The notes under the pieces: generated by a model
Database searches by the model: none
What the model was told of the DNA's origin: nothing
What the model saw: the letters and a program-made list of their open reading frames with translations, nothing else
Shown: one piece after another, positions 11,385 to 24,500 of the stretch
How positions within the stretch are numbered: position 1 is the stretch's first letter
Layout: each line of letters opens with the position of its first letter
Translations under genes and position numbers: made by a program
Source of the DNA: Paraspadella gotoi
Taxonomy: Eukaryota; Chaetognatha
DNA length: 64,000 nucleotides
Assembly: GCA_051294375.1 (NCBI GenBank)
Contig: CM119267.1
Coordinates: 6,596,367-6,660,366 of the forward strand
Direction of reading: 5' to 3'

Positions 11385-11825
11385 CTTTGAAAAAAAGTGA
11401 TGCAAGTTAAAAATTATGCATATTAAAAATGATGCAAGTTGAAATATTGATGCAAGTTGAAAGAATGATCCAAGTTAAAAGTATGATGCAAGTTGAAAGA
11501 ATGATGCAAGTTGAAAAGAAATGATGCAAGTTGAAAAAATGATTCAAGTTGAAAAAATGAATGCGAGTTTAAAAAAATAATGTAGGTTCAAAAAATTAAT
11601 GCAAGTTAGAAAAAATGGAGCATGATAAAAAAAATGATGGCAAGTTAAAAAAGATGAACTTGAAAAAAATGATTTAAGTTGAAAAAATAATGCAGGTTCA
11701 AAAAATGAAGCAAGTTTAAAAAATGGATGCGAATTTGAAAAATGATGCGTGTTAAAAAAATTATGCAAATTTGAAAAATGATGCGAGTTAAGAAAATGAT
11801 GCGATTGAGAAAATGATAACAGTCC
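11385..11825. repeat. Minisatellite, 17-18 bp unit
   Basis: About 25 degenerate tandem units of AAAAATGATGCAAGTTG. A short tail of the same unit reappears inverted at 12,420-12,455 and at 16,995-17,050, beside the hairpin termini of the large inverted repeat. Confidence 0.75.
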
Positions 11826-12310
11826 GGTCTTGGCTTTCCTTCATAAGTCCAGGGAAGCTATATCTTCTATAAATAATGAATTGGAATGACTTGATATGCA
11901 TGTGTGGGATGGAACTCGGTATGGTCTATTCCCATTCTATATTTCAAAAAAAAATTTTGAAGTTTTGTTTTTGGACCATCATTTTTGTAAAAAAATTTAA
12001 TTTGTATACTGTGCTCAAAATACTTGAACGATATAATTTTTTTCTCAGTAAAATTACTCTAACATTACTTGGTCTAAATGGTAAAGTGTTAGGCTGAAAA
12101 AAAAATATTATTTATTAATTTATGCATAGTTGCTAATTATAATAATTAGGCCTTATTAGTTATTTTTTATTTATTAGTTAAACTTTTTATTATAGAAATT
12201 AATAGTTGATTGATAGGCAATTTTATTCCTGTAATCAATTATAAATTTTTTTATAAATTAACTAAATAGTGATTTTTAATATATTACTACAAAATATATT
12301 TTTTTGAATA
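11822..12310. repeat. Repeat unit X, copy 1
   Basis: Begins CCGGTCTTGGCTTTCCTTC and continues through an AT-rich body. A direct copy is at 13,250-13,745 and an inverted copy at about 15,590-16,120. The plus-strand open frame here recurs shifted in the other copies and is not a gene. Confidence 0.65.
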
Positions 12311-14060
12311 ATTAAGCGGTAATCAAATAAATAAAATAATACTATAGTAAAAATAATTAAAAATAAAGTACAAATTATTTTTTTAACTATTATTTTATTT
12401 TTTTCATTTGCTTCATTTTTTTTTTACTGCATCATTTTTTCAACTTGCATCATTTTTATCGTCGCAATCGCTAAGCGTTTGCGACGATATTGTAACGCTT
12501 TTGCGCATAAATTATAGATGGCCTTTTTTATGATTAAATTTTGGTGTATGAAGCTGAAAATTTATATACAGCTTCTCATCATTGATGTGCTTAAAATGAG
12601 TCTGACACAGTTATTAAATATGTTTTGTTACGTTTTATCAAAGCAATCAAATTTTCTCTCTTTTATTTTCATATTTCTTTTTCTCTCTCTTTTCTTTTTT
12701 AATTACATGTCTCTCTCCCTCTCTCTTTTCCCTGGTCACTGATTCATAATCATAGCCATAGGGGAAAAAAACGAGCCTGTAGCTGGCTCTGCAGGGATTA
12801 TTCTTTTTCTCTCTTTTCTCCTGCTGCTTCTGCTGCTGCCTTTTGAGTCTGCAGCTGGATCTGCAGTGCTCTTTCTTTTTCTCCTCTTTTCTCCTGCTGC
12901 TTCTGCTGCTGCTTTTGATTTCTTTCTTTTTTTTCTCTCTCTCTCTTTCTCTCTCTCTCTCTTTCTGCGTTTTTATTAAAAAATAAAAATTGAATTAGGA
13001 TTGAACTCGTAAAATTAGGCATCGCATTCGTGCATGTTATCATTTTGTATCCCAATATCGGGTTTTATTCCATTTTTTTTTCTTAGGCACTGCGTCTGCT
13101 GATCAGTTAATTTTTTTACAATGAAAAAATTTTCCTCGGTACTTTATTATTTTTTTTTAATTGACAATCGCAAAATATAATTTTTCTTTGTTTATAATTT
13201 AATTCTTTTCTCAAATTTTATTTTTTTTAGTATCAAAATTTGTAACTCGTACAGTACCGGTCTTGGCTTTCCTTCATAAGTCCAGGGAAGCTATATCTTC
13301 TATAAAATGAATGGAATGACTTGATATGCATGTGTGGGATGGAACTCGGTATGGTCTATTCCCCATTCTAATATTTCAAAAAAAAAATTTTGAAGTTTTG
13401 TTTTGACCATCATTTTTTTTAAAAAATTTAATTTGCATACTGTGCTCAAAATACTTGTACGATATAATTTTTTTTCTCAGTAAAAATTACTCTAAGCATT
13501 ACTTGGTCTAATGGTAAAGTGTAAGGCGAAAAAAAAATATTATTTTTAATTTATGCATAGTTGCTTAATTATTAATTAGCTTATTATTTTATATTTTTAT
13601 TTATAAGTTAAAACTTTTTATTATAGAAATTATAGTTGTTAATAGGCAATTTTATTCCTGTAATCAAATTATAATTTTTTTTATATAATTAAATAGTGAT
13701 TTTAATATATTACTACAAAATATGATTTTTTTGATAAATAATAATTTTTTTAAAAAAAAAAAAAGTTTATGCCAAACTATTGATAAAATGTTACTGATTA
13801 CAAATATATAAATTTTTTCAAATTTGGATAACCCTTTAACGAAATACAGCCCCAAAAAAGCCCTAAAAATGGTAAAAACACCTATTTTTAAAACCTTTCT
13901 AAACTAAACTGCAAATTAACACGAATTTTCAACTCAATTTTGTAAGTATTTAGAATTGGTAGTATTTTATGGCCCTGAAAAAATCAGAGACGTAGTAATA
14001 AATTTTACCTAACTATAAACAGATTAAATAGGGAGACCGTCCTAAGAATTCAGGTAATTT
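12305..14060 (+). repeat. Large inverted repeat, left arm
   Basis: Reads, outward to inward: TAATTAAGCGGTAATC, minisatellite tail, hairpin end (12,458-12,488), a CT/CTG-rich block (12,700-12,965, with CTGCTGCTTCTGCTGCTG), repeat unit X (13,250-13,745), then sequence ending at GGGAGACCGTCC. The right arm at 15,261-17,130 is its reverse complement with many indels. It has no transposase. It is probably a foldback-type element or a nested inversion. Confidence 0.65.
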
Positions 14061-14167
14061 TGAATTTTTGCTGAGGTCGTTTTTTTTTCTTATCTCTTTG
14101 TTTCTTTCTTCTTGCTTTAACTCGTGAGAGACTGTGCTATGATTAGGCCTGAATTTTTCTAATTTAA

Positions 14168-14257
14168 TTATTTTTGAGGGTGTTGTGTTCCAAAAATATT
14201 AGGACCTCCATTTCCCCGTATTTTAAGAGGTTTCTTAGAAAAAGTAGAATCAGGCAA
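14168..14257 (-). CDS. Possible terminal exon of unknown gene
   Basis: Minus strand: acceptor TTTATTCTTTAG, then a 29-codon phase-0 frame (LPDSTFSKKPLKIRGNGG...) ending in TAA. It joins in phase to the exon ending at 18,598. It lies in the spacer of the large inverted repeat, outside both arms, so it is not arm sequence. Short length makes this tentative. Confidence 0.25.
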   Translation of the reverse strand: MPDSTFSKKPLKIRGNGGPNIFGTQHPQK

Positions 14258-14269
14258 CTAAAGAATAAA

Positions 14270-14300
14270 AAAACAAGTTGAGCAAACAACGTCGGATCTG
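14270..14300 (-). repeat. Single copy of dispersed element end
   Basis: AACAAGTTGAGCAAACAACG then TCGGATCTGCC: the reverse orientation of the end sequence found at 17,150 and 24,410. No partner end is close by. Confidence 0.5.
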
Positions 14301-14302
14301 CC

Positions 14303-14692
14303 TTCGATAATTTGATCAACTTGCATAATTTGGTCAACTGCATAATTTGGTCAACTGACATATTTTATCGGCTGGCATAATTTGGTCAAATAGAATAATT
14401 TAGTCAACTGGAATAATTTGGTTAACTTGAAAAAATTTGGTCAACTTTCATAATTTAGTTTATTTGCATAATTTAGTCACTTGCATAATTTGGTTAACAT
14501 GGCATTATTTAGGCAACTGCATAATTTTGTCTAGTTGCATTATTTGGTCAACTTGCATAATTTGGACACCTGGCATAATTTGGTCAACATTCATAATTTA
14601 GTTAATTTTGCATAATATGGTCAACTGGCATAATTTGGTTAACTGTCATAATTTGGTCAACTTGCCTAATTCGGTAAACTTGGCATAATTTT
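14303..14692. repeat. Minisatellite, 18-19 bp unit
   Basis: About 20 degenerate tandem copies of TTGCATAATTTGGTCAAC, located in the spacer of the large inverted repeat. Confidence 0.75.
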
Positions 14693-15020
14693 TAAAAATA
14701 ATTTTTTTTCATGATTAACCATTATTTTATAAATCATAACATATTTTTAATAAATCTTAAAAAATTCAGTCGATCAACTTAACAAGTAGCCCAATTTTGT
14801 AGGTGAAGTATTGTGACGATGTAAGAAGAAGTTGAAAGGAGTGAGAGGAACTCTCTCCTGATCCACTTTTATCATTCACTTGGCTTTACCTTATGGTCTC
14901 CTTGGCCCTATTGCTTTGTCCGATCAATCTAAGGTAATTGCCAAAGCTAGGGCAAAGTGACCGTGTGGATTGACCGGCTCGGAGAAAGAGGAGAGAGGAT
15001 TTAGTGAGAGAGACCGGTAG

Positions 15021-15210
15021 TACTATCTAGGAAAAAAGTATATAACATTTTTAATAAAGGATATCTTATTCTAAATTTTGTATGATTTAAAAAAATTAAA
15101 ATGTTTCCGGATCTACATTGAATTTTTTTTTAGTAGCTTCCTTTCATTTTTTTTGTAGGTTAAATATCATTTAGAAGTTACAGGCCATAAAAAATATTAT
15201 TGTTACTTTC
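15021..15210 (+). mobile_element. Tc1/mariner-like element, left end fragment
   Basis: Starts TACTATCTAGGAAAAAAGTA followed by TATAACATTTTTAATAAAGG. This matches the ends of the Tc1 remnant at 25.5-26.07 kb. No right terminus or coding sequence is found, so it is a truncated copy. Confidence 0.5.
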
Positions 15211-15260
15211 AATAAAAAATGTGGGCGAACACAAAGGGCAAAATTTAAAAATTACTGTAA

Positions 15261-17130
15261 TTCTAGAACGTCTCCCTATTAATCTGTATAATTAGGGTAA
15301 AATTATTACTACGTCTCCTGATTTTTTCAAGGCATAAAATATAGACCAATTTCTAACATACCTTAACAAAATTTGAGTTGAAAATTCGTGGTTATTGCAG
15401 TTTTTTAGGAATTAGGGAAGGTTTAATAATAGGTGTTTTTTAACTACTTTTTAGGGGCTTTTTTTTTGGGGGCTGTATTTCGTTAAAAGGTATCCAAATT
15501 TGAAAAAAAATTTATAATATTTTGTAATCAGTACACATTTCCTAAATAGTTTGGCATAAACTTTTTTTAAAAAATATTATTTATCAAAAAATTCAAATCA
15601 TATTTTGGTAGTAATATATTAAAATCACTATTTGTTAATTATATAAAAAATTATAATTTGATTTACAGGAATAAAATTGCCGTATTAATCAACTATTAAT
15701 TTCTATAACTAAAGAAGTTTAACTTATTAATGAAAATAAATAAATAATAAGCTATTATTAATATAATTAGCAACTATGCAATAAATTAATAATAATATTT
15801 TTTTTTCAGCCTTACTTTTAGCATTAGAAGAACCAAGTTAATGTTGAGAGTATAATTTTTATTACTGAGAAAAAAAAATTAAATTATATTCCGTAAAGTA
15901 TTTTGAGGCACAGTATTGGCAAATTAAAATTTTTTAAAAAAAATGATGGTCCAAAACAAAACTTCAAATTTTTTTTTTGAAAATATAGAATTGGGGAATG
16001 ACGCATACCGAGTTCCATCCCACACATGCATTTATCAAGTCATTCGCATTCATTATTATAGAACGATATATGCTTTCCACTGGACTTATGAAGGTAAAGC
16101 CAAGGACACTCGGGTACTGGGTACGAGTTTTACAAATTTTTTGATACTAAAAATAAATAATTTGAAGAAAGAAATTAAATTATAAAACAAAAAGGAAAAT
16201 TTATATTTTGCGATTGTCCAATTAAAAAAAAAAATAATAAAGTACCGAGGAATTTTTTCATTGTAAAAAAATTTAACTGATCAGCAGATACGCAGTGCCT
16301 AGAGAAGAAAAAAAAAAAATGGAATAAAAACCCGAATTTGGGGATACAAATGATAAACATGCACGAATGCGATGCCTAATTTTTACGAGTTCACAAATTT
16401 CCTAAATTCAATTTTTATTTTTTTAATAAAAACGCAGAAAGAGAGGAGAGAGAAAGAGAGAGAGAGAAAAAAAAGAAAAGAAAGTTCAAAAGGACATGCA
16501 GCGCAGAAGCAGCAGGAGAAAAGAGAGAAAAAGAAAGCAGGCCACTGCAGATGCCCAGCTGCAGACTCAAAGGCAGCAGCAGAGCAGCAACGGAGAAAAG
16601 AGAGAAACAAGAATAAGTCCCACTGCAGAGCCAAGCTACTAAGCTCGTTTTTTTCCCTATGTATTTAATGAATCAGTGACCGGAAACGAGGGGGGTGAGA
16701 GCGGACATGTAATTAAAACAGAAAGAAAAGAGAGGAGAAAAAGAAATATGAAATAAAAGAGAGAAAAATTGATTGCTTTGATAAAACGTAAACAAAACAT
16801 ATTTTAATAACTGTCCAGACTCAATTTTAAGAGCATCAGATCGATGAGCAAGCTGTATATAAATCTTTTCAGGCTTCATACACCCAAATTTAATCGATAA
16901 AAAGAGGCTATAAATCTTCGGAATTAATTCAGACACACCGACAGACTACAAAGCGTTACAATATCGTGCAAACGGCTCAGCGATTGCGACGATAAAATGA
17001 TGGCACGCTTGAAAAAATGATGCGAGTAAAAAAAATGAAGCAAATGAAAAAAATAATAATAGTTAAAAAAATAATTTGTACTTTATTTTTAATTATTTTT
17101 ACTATAGTATTTATTTATTTATTTGATTAC
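15261..17130 (-). repeat. Large inverted repeat, right arm
   Basis: Reverse complement of 12,305-14,060: begins ACGTCTCCCTATTAATCTGT, passes through inverted unit X (about 15,590-16,120), the GA/CAG-rich block (16,435-16,640), the hairpin end (16,962-16,993) and the minisatellite tail, and ends GATTACCGCTTAATTATCG. Open frames here are shadows of the CAG/GA repeats. Confidence 0.65.
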
Positions 17131-18190
17131 CGCTTAATTATCGTGCGCAGATCCGACATTGTTTGCTCAAACTTGTTCCGTCAGTTGCCTTGCTTTCCAG
17201 AACTTAGGATCTTGGCGGTAGGTTTGCTACCGGTGGTTTCACCGGCCCGTCAGTGCGTCACTCTTTTTGCAAGGACTGTTCCTGACCATGGCTAGAACCC
17301 GTGACCATTGGGTCCAGAGATGAAGTGCGCTATTATGGCGCTGATGGAAGGAACATTCGTATCCAACAGGTATATATAATTATATATATTACATCACTGC
17401 ACTATCTTGTCCCTGACTTAGGACAGGCTTTTGTGGTTTAAGGCCTCCGTCACTCTTACAAGATAATAACATTGCAAGTCCCTGCTAGCTTTCAATCAAG
17501 ACGCTCCCACTGTCTCGTTTATTCACTCCCAGTGTACCTAGCTTCGGTGGCTTTGCCAAAGCCATAGCCGATGAAATTTAAATGCTAATGTATACAGCGT
17601 TAAAATAATCTATCATGACCATAGATTATGGTATTAAAATATTTTTTGTCAAAAATGCTTTCTTCTGAGGGTACTCGTCTAATTAAAAATATTATATTAC
17701 TATATATAGAAAAAAATTTTTTTTTTTAAATCGTAAATTTTTTTGATGGATTCTGATAGAGCATAAAAAGTTAAATAAGAAATATAATTACAGCTTTTAA
17801 AAATTCTTACATTTTCTAAGTGAAAATATAAAAAAAGTGATAAAATCATCGAAAGATGACGATGATTTTTTACAGTTTTTCTTATTTTTGACACACTTAT
17901 CGTAAAATATTTAAAAAAGAATCATACTTTGTGTAGACAACTTTTTATGAGCTGTCTGAATCTGGTCTTACAATTTAAAAATTCCAAAACAAATTTTTGG
18001 CCTTTACTATCTATAAATAAATATTAAAAAAATAATTACTAGGGTATAGAGCCATATTAGAAATTTTTTGTCCATTGAAAATATTCTTAAAAATGTCTAA
18101 ATATTCGTTTGAGCATGTACTCACTCTAAATTTTTGACTCACCCCATTGAGTGCGGCTACCCCTAGCTTTGGTGGTTTTTGTTATGTTAC
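17131..18190. repeat. Mixed repeats between inverted repeat and exon
   Basis: 17,150-17,180 holds the dispersed end GCAGATCCGACATTGTTTGC. 17,200-17,330 is a GC-richer block whose minus strand carries GGGTTCTAGCC, a tRNA B-box-like motif. 17,440-17,580 includes two short CTTCGGTGGCTTTG-type motifs. 17,630-18,190 is a degraded copy of the family seen at 7.07-7.48 and 54.87-55.44 kb. No gene is supported on either strand. Confidence 0.4.
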
Positions 18191-18597
18191 ACCTCTCGGC
18201 CCTTGATGGTGGTGAGGTATTGTAGTAACCGACTCCGAGTTTATAAATTATATATGGTACAAATTTTCTACAAACTTCTTAGTGCGTCGTAACTCGATTC
18301 ACCAATCACCATGCACCAGTTTATTTTTAAATTAATACCTGAATGACTACTGATTAAGTGATAATGAATATTAAGAAGAGCCACATTACTAAAATAGGTT
18401 TTCTTTTCAATTACATTTTTAATATTGAATTGGTAAATGTCCAGCTGAAAATTTTTGAAAGGAGGGTATGCATCATTGATAAAAAATTTTCTTCTTCCAT
18501 GGCGATTGTGATGTTTGACGGTTTTCCTCTGAGATTAATCAAATACTTTTAAACTACTTTTAAATAAAAAACTAGTAATTAGTATGGCAAAACTTAC

Positions 18598-21500
18598 CTC
18601 ATATTTAGATTGTTGAGAAATTTTTACCAATTCTTTCCTCTTCTTCTTTATTGTTTTAGGATAACGCCACATTTTTGGAATAAAAGAAGCCACGGTAACT
18701 AGTCCCTTTTTGTCCCAACAAGTCACAGCATTCAAATTTGCCGCGCAATTCTCAATGTTTAGTGTCAAATTAATCGGGAAAAAAGGAATAAGAGGATCTG
18801 GCTTATCTTCATGAAGATCTAGTTCATTGTTCGGAAGATAATATAAATAACGTTTCGAATTAGTGGCTTCAACCAAAATAAAAAACCACTCCATGATATC
18901 TACTGGTATAAACTGAATCATTTTCTGAATCAGAAATTGTAAATTATAATCAGTTTGTATTTAGAGAAAACAAAGTTAGGGTTAAGGTTGATTTAAGGGT
19001 GGTTAAGGGTTAAAGGTGGTTAGGGTTAAATGGGTTTAAGGTAGGGTAATTATGCTAATTATGGAATATTTTAAATTTTTTTTAAATAAATATTTTTAAG
19101 TGGTTTTTTAAAAGCCGCCAAAACTGCGGTCGACGAAAGTAAAATTTAGCTAATATTTTTTTTTAAAAACTTTTAATAAGGATTCAGATTCTTTATAAAA
19201 AGTTGAATCAAAAATATAAAATAGAAACATGTTATCAAAAAAATTATGTCATCTTCAGCATTTAAACAGGAAAAAAGGTAAAAATTCAGGATTTTATTCT
19301 TTGTATTAAAAACTTATATATGTTAAAATGTTTTAATATTTTTTGTAGTTTAAACATTAAAATAGCATATAACATAATTTATAAAAGTTTTGTGGCAGTT
19401 ATAAAACTGCCACAAATTTCTTAAATTTTTTATGGCAAATACAAATATTTTTAAAAATAAAAAAGAATATTTTAAAATTTTATGATTTTAAAAAGGATAT
19501 TACTATATAAATAATTGAATTTACAATACTGTTATGCTAAAAAAATTTTTTAAAAGATTTAAACTATGGACTAAAATCTATTAACGTCGTCTCATCAGCG
19601 GCCATTGGTGCCGGAGGCAAGTCATTCTCCTCCCAACCCAAAGGTCCGGAGTTCTAGCCCGGTGACGCACTTTCCACCAACAACAATTCACGGAAGAGAC
19701 GCAACAGACTTCTCCTACGGGAGGGGGGGATGTATGGTGGACTAAAATCCACTAACCGTTCATCAGCGGCCATTGGTGCCGGAGGCAAGTCATTCGCCTC
19801 CCAACCCAAAGGTCCGGGGTTCTAGCCGGCGGTGGCTGCAGCCTAGCGTTAAGAGGGACGGGGGTGCTTAACCCGCCTGTAACATGGTTACAGCCTGATC
19901 CGAAGCTCAGGGACTGCTTACATTGAACGGTTTGTCACTAACACATAACAATAATTACTGTCTCTTCAAAACCTTATTAATTACATAAAAAGCTAAAAAA
20001 TAATGTTAATCGCTCAATGCTTTTCATCATCATCACTCCACCATGAGTGTAGACATGCCTTTTGCATTGATAGATCTGTTATAAAATATTCAATTTAAAN
20101 NNNNNNNNNNNNNNNNNNNNNNNNAAAAATTATGTCATCTTCAGCATTTAAAACAGGAAAAAAGGTAAAAATTCAGGATTTTTATTCTTTGTATTAAAAA
20201 CTTATATATGTTAAAACGTTTTAATATTTTTTGTAGTTTAAACATTAAAATAGCATATAACATAATTTATAAAAGTTTTGTGGCAGTTATAAAACTGCCA
20301 CAATTTCTTAATTTTTTATGGCAAATACAAATATTTTTAAAAATAAAAAAGAATATTTTAAAATTTTATGATTTTAAAAGGATATTACTATATAAATAAT
20401 TGAATTTACAATACTGTTATGCTAAAAAAATTTTTTAAAAGATTTAAACTATGGACTAAAATCTATTAACCGTTCATCAGCGGCCATTGGTGCCGGAGGC
20501 AAGTCATTCTCCTCCCAACCCAAAGGTCCGGGGTTCTAGCCCGGTGACGCACTTTCCACCAACAACAATTCACGGAAGAGACGCAACAGACTTCTCCCTA
20601 CGGGAGGGGGGGATGTATGGTGGACTAAAATCCACTAACCGTTCATCAGCGGCCATTGGTGCCGGAGGCAAGTCATTCGCCTCCCAACCCAAAGGTCCGG
20701 GGTTCTAGCCCGGTGGTCGCCTAGCAGTTAAGAGGGACGGGGTGCTTAACCCGCCTGTAACATGGTTACAGCCTGATCCGAAGCTCAGGGACTGCTTACA
20801 TTGAACGGTTCTGTCACTAACACATAACAATAATTACTGTCTCTTCAAAACCTTATTAATTACATAAAAAGCTAAAAAATAATGTTTAATCGCTCAATCT
20901 TTTCATCATCATCACTCCACCCTAGTGTACATGCCTTTGCTTAAACTTTTAAATTCAATTAAAAACTGTACGTTTAATATTTGACAATTCCTTTACCTTA
21001 GGAACAATTTCACGTATTTTTCGTTTTAATTGCGGAAGGCAATGCCAAGAGCAGGTTTTTGGATTCGTTTGGGTACAATAAGCACATCCTTTACAATAGG
21101 TGCATAGTGGATATATTGCAAAGTCTGATTTGGTGGTCTCGTCTTGAGGTATAATATAACCATGGCCCATGGCAAATATATGGGATGACCAAGAATAATA
21201 GTTCGTAAACCTTAGGTTCGTAACTGAACGAAAATCAGAAATTAACTCTTTTTAGCCGTGTCTTAATCATAATAATTACAACTTTTAAAAGTTACCGTTC
21301 TGAAATGGTCTTGCTAATGGGTAAGACGCAAATGCTGAATTTACTATTTTATCAAACGTGAATGAGATCATGGCAGAAGAATCTGGATCGTTCGCAAAAA
21401 CACCTAAGGAATTAACGACTTAATACATTTTTAACGCAGATTAACTATAAATTATAATCCACTATGTCGGTCCGTTGGTCCACCCCCCCAATCTTGTCGG

Positions 21501-24500
21501 GCATTCACTTAGATCATGTCAGAACATCAAATTATGATAAATTATGCTTTTTTTAAAGAGAAAATTTTCGTTATTACAACAAGTGAATTTTTATTGTTGT
21601 AATAACGAAAATTTCGTTTTCTCTCTAAAATTCAATATAAACAACAACAAGAAAGTTCAAATACAGAGGTGGGACCATATATCGAGAAAAATTTTAAAAA
21701 TCATTACTCTAAAACTCTTAATTATTTTTAAAATCTGAATTAATATTTGTATAATACTCTTTCTTAGCTTTTAAACGATATTTTAATCTTTTTAAAATTC
21801 TTTAAAATATTTAAGTTTAATATAGTGCTTTTTTTGATGCAGCAAAGGCAACTGCTTGATTTTCTCCGCGCGGTTTGGAAGAAAAATGTTTGAAAACTTA
21901 TTATTTAATTTCATTCTAAGACATAAGAGTTAAAAATATTTTTTGGAAATACTCATTTATAGTATAATAATGCTTCTTGCAAGGTGTACATTGCATTTTG
22001 GTTTAAAATAATTTGAAGTAAGCAGGGAAGGTTTGGCTAAGTTACTATTTTGGTTTCATTTTTACTAAAACTTACTTTTATCAAAAAAATTATAAATGAT
22101 ATTATCAGATATTTAAGTTAATCATGTAAGATTTCTGAATGCATAATAAAAGGGTAAAAACGGTAAGAAATACAAAGTAGTTGACGATTAAGGCCTATTC
22201 GTTAAAATCTTCTTAAAATTTTGTCTTACCTGAAAAAAAATTTAATAAGTTTAATTTGGATAGTGATGAAAAGCTTAAAATCAGGTCAATTGAAGATAAG
22301 ACATACCACTATCATATTCAGAAACGACCACTGAAAAATATTAATAAGTATGGCTTTTATACTATGCAATGTAAGGTGCGCATATAAAAATGACTAAATG
22401 ATTTGAAAACATCCACAACGCTCTGTAGTTGTTTAAAATTTGTTATTGTTTCATTGCATATGAAAGTAAAAAGACAGAAAAATCTTTTGGCACCTTTTTA
22501 TTATTGTATTTCAAATCGTTCAGACAGGGCAGGACGTTAAGTTTTGTCTCGATATAGGGTCCCACCCCTGAACAATGATAAATTATGCAAAAAAAATGTC
22601 CGTCTAATGAACATTTATGTATAAAAAAAATTATAAAAAATTTTACAATTTACGCTGTAGGCCATATTTATTCTAGTACTAATCCAATAAATGTTACAAT
22701 TTCAAAATAGTTTTTTGTAAGATTTTTTTCCAGATTTGGTTTCGTTATGAAAAGTTTATATAAAGAAATATTACTCTTTTTTAAAAATTCTTTCATTAAG
22801 TTGATCAAATATAAAAAAACTTATATTTTAAGCTAAAATTTCAAATTTTATATATTAAATATAGTTTTTTTAATTTTTTACCCACTTAATGAAAGCATTT
22901 TTAAAAATGAATTATATTTGACGAGGAATTCAAATCTGCAATCAAAATTAAGAAAAGCCTATTTTAATTTTTTTTTATTTTATAAATATAGCCTACTGTG
23001 AAAATTGAAGAACATAAATTAATTTTCTTTTACAAATTAATGTTCACTGATGGTATGTTGTTCAGAATTGACATTTAGAATTTTTGTATTTAACTTTCAC
23101 TACGATCTAGTGGGTAGGGAAGTGTGTGATTGAGCTGGATATGAAAGTTTTCATGGAATCGTGCGAGTGGAAATGAGTCCAAATGGAAAAACAAAAAAAT
23201 ATATTTCACTATTTGAACGCCAATTACTCGAAAGTGGATGGGGCAATTGACTTTAATTTTTAAATAGTATAAATGAAAAAAAACAAAAAACCCGTTTCAC
23301 TAATTGATAATGTATGGCAACAGCCGGGTTGCCTGTGATGCCCATTGGGATGGGGCATCTCACTGTTGGCTTTGGGGCTTCCGACCCTCAGTGACGGCTC
23401 CAGTCACTGGCGCGGTTACCCTAGGACGGTCTCGCTTTGCCAACGCAGAGGGAAGTCGTTAGGACTGTGGATGAAACACTACGCCTGGGATGGTGTGTTC
23501 CCCCTCTGAGCCAATGGATTTGGCTGAAGGATGGTGGACGTGAGGCGGTGTGAATATACCGCCACAGGATCCCCGGGCCAAGACATCACTCAGGTTCCTC
23601 AAGCCTGAGAGGTGTCTGACAAGACTGTTACCATAGTGGGAGAGAGAGAGAGAGAGCGCGAGTTGTGGGGCATAGGCGTTTTGTCGTAGCGTACCCCAGG
23701 GGCATAGGCGTTTTGTCGTAGCGTACCCAAAGTCGGCAGGGCATAGGCATTTGTCGTAGCGTACCCTGAGAAGGTTGCGTGTTCGATAGTAGGGCTCACC
23801 ACTTATGGCAACAGCCGGGTTGCCTGTGATGCCCATTGGGATGGGGCATCTCACTGTTGGCTTTGGGGGCTTCCGACCCTCAGTGACGGCTCCAGTCACT
23901 GGCGCGGTTACCCTAGGACGGTCTCGCTTGCCAACGCAGAGGGAAGTCGTTAGGACTGTGGATGGAACACTACGCCTGGGATGGTGTGTTCCCCCTCTGA
24001 GCCAATGGATTTGGCTGAAGGATGGTGGACGTGAGGCGGTGTGAATATACCGCCACAAATGTTTCTTTTTCTTTTTATATTAAATGTAAATACAAGAAGT
24101 AATAATTAATCAAATAATTAATCCGTCAATTAATCAATCAATATATTATTCAATGAATAAATTTATTTATCTATTAATTAATTATTCAATAAATTAATTT
24201 ATCAATTAATTAATTATTTAATCAATCAATCAAGTAAGTTAATCGTTATCGGCATTATTGTCGTCGTCGCCATCATCGTCATCGTTGCTTTTGTCGTGAT
24301 CAGTGACAAAAATATCTAAAAACAAATATTTAGGATCAAATTAATTAAATAATTAATTAGGCAATCAATTAATTAAATTAATTAATCAATTACCGCTAAT
24401 GATCGTGGGCAGATCCGACATTGTTTGCTCAAACTTGTTTATTTAACTAGTTATCGACGATAACGAAAAAAACAGCGACATCAGCGGAGGCTTCACACGG

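Noticed and set aside
11385-11825. Possible CRISPR-like array
   Set aside because: The units are contiguous degenerate tandem repeats without spacers, in an animal genome, so this is a minisatellite.
11876-12097. Plus-strand 73-residue frame in repeat unit X
   Set aside because: The same repeat copies at 13.3 and 15.6-16.1 kb do not preserve the frame.
16372-16668. Frames on both strands over the GA/CAG block
   Set aside because: They are low-complexity frames in an arm of the inverted repeat; the other arm differs.
23459-24058. 199-residue minus-strand frame
   Set aside because: It runs through the TRIM-like element, including both direct repeats, and has no domain or splice support.
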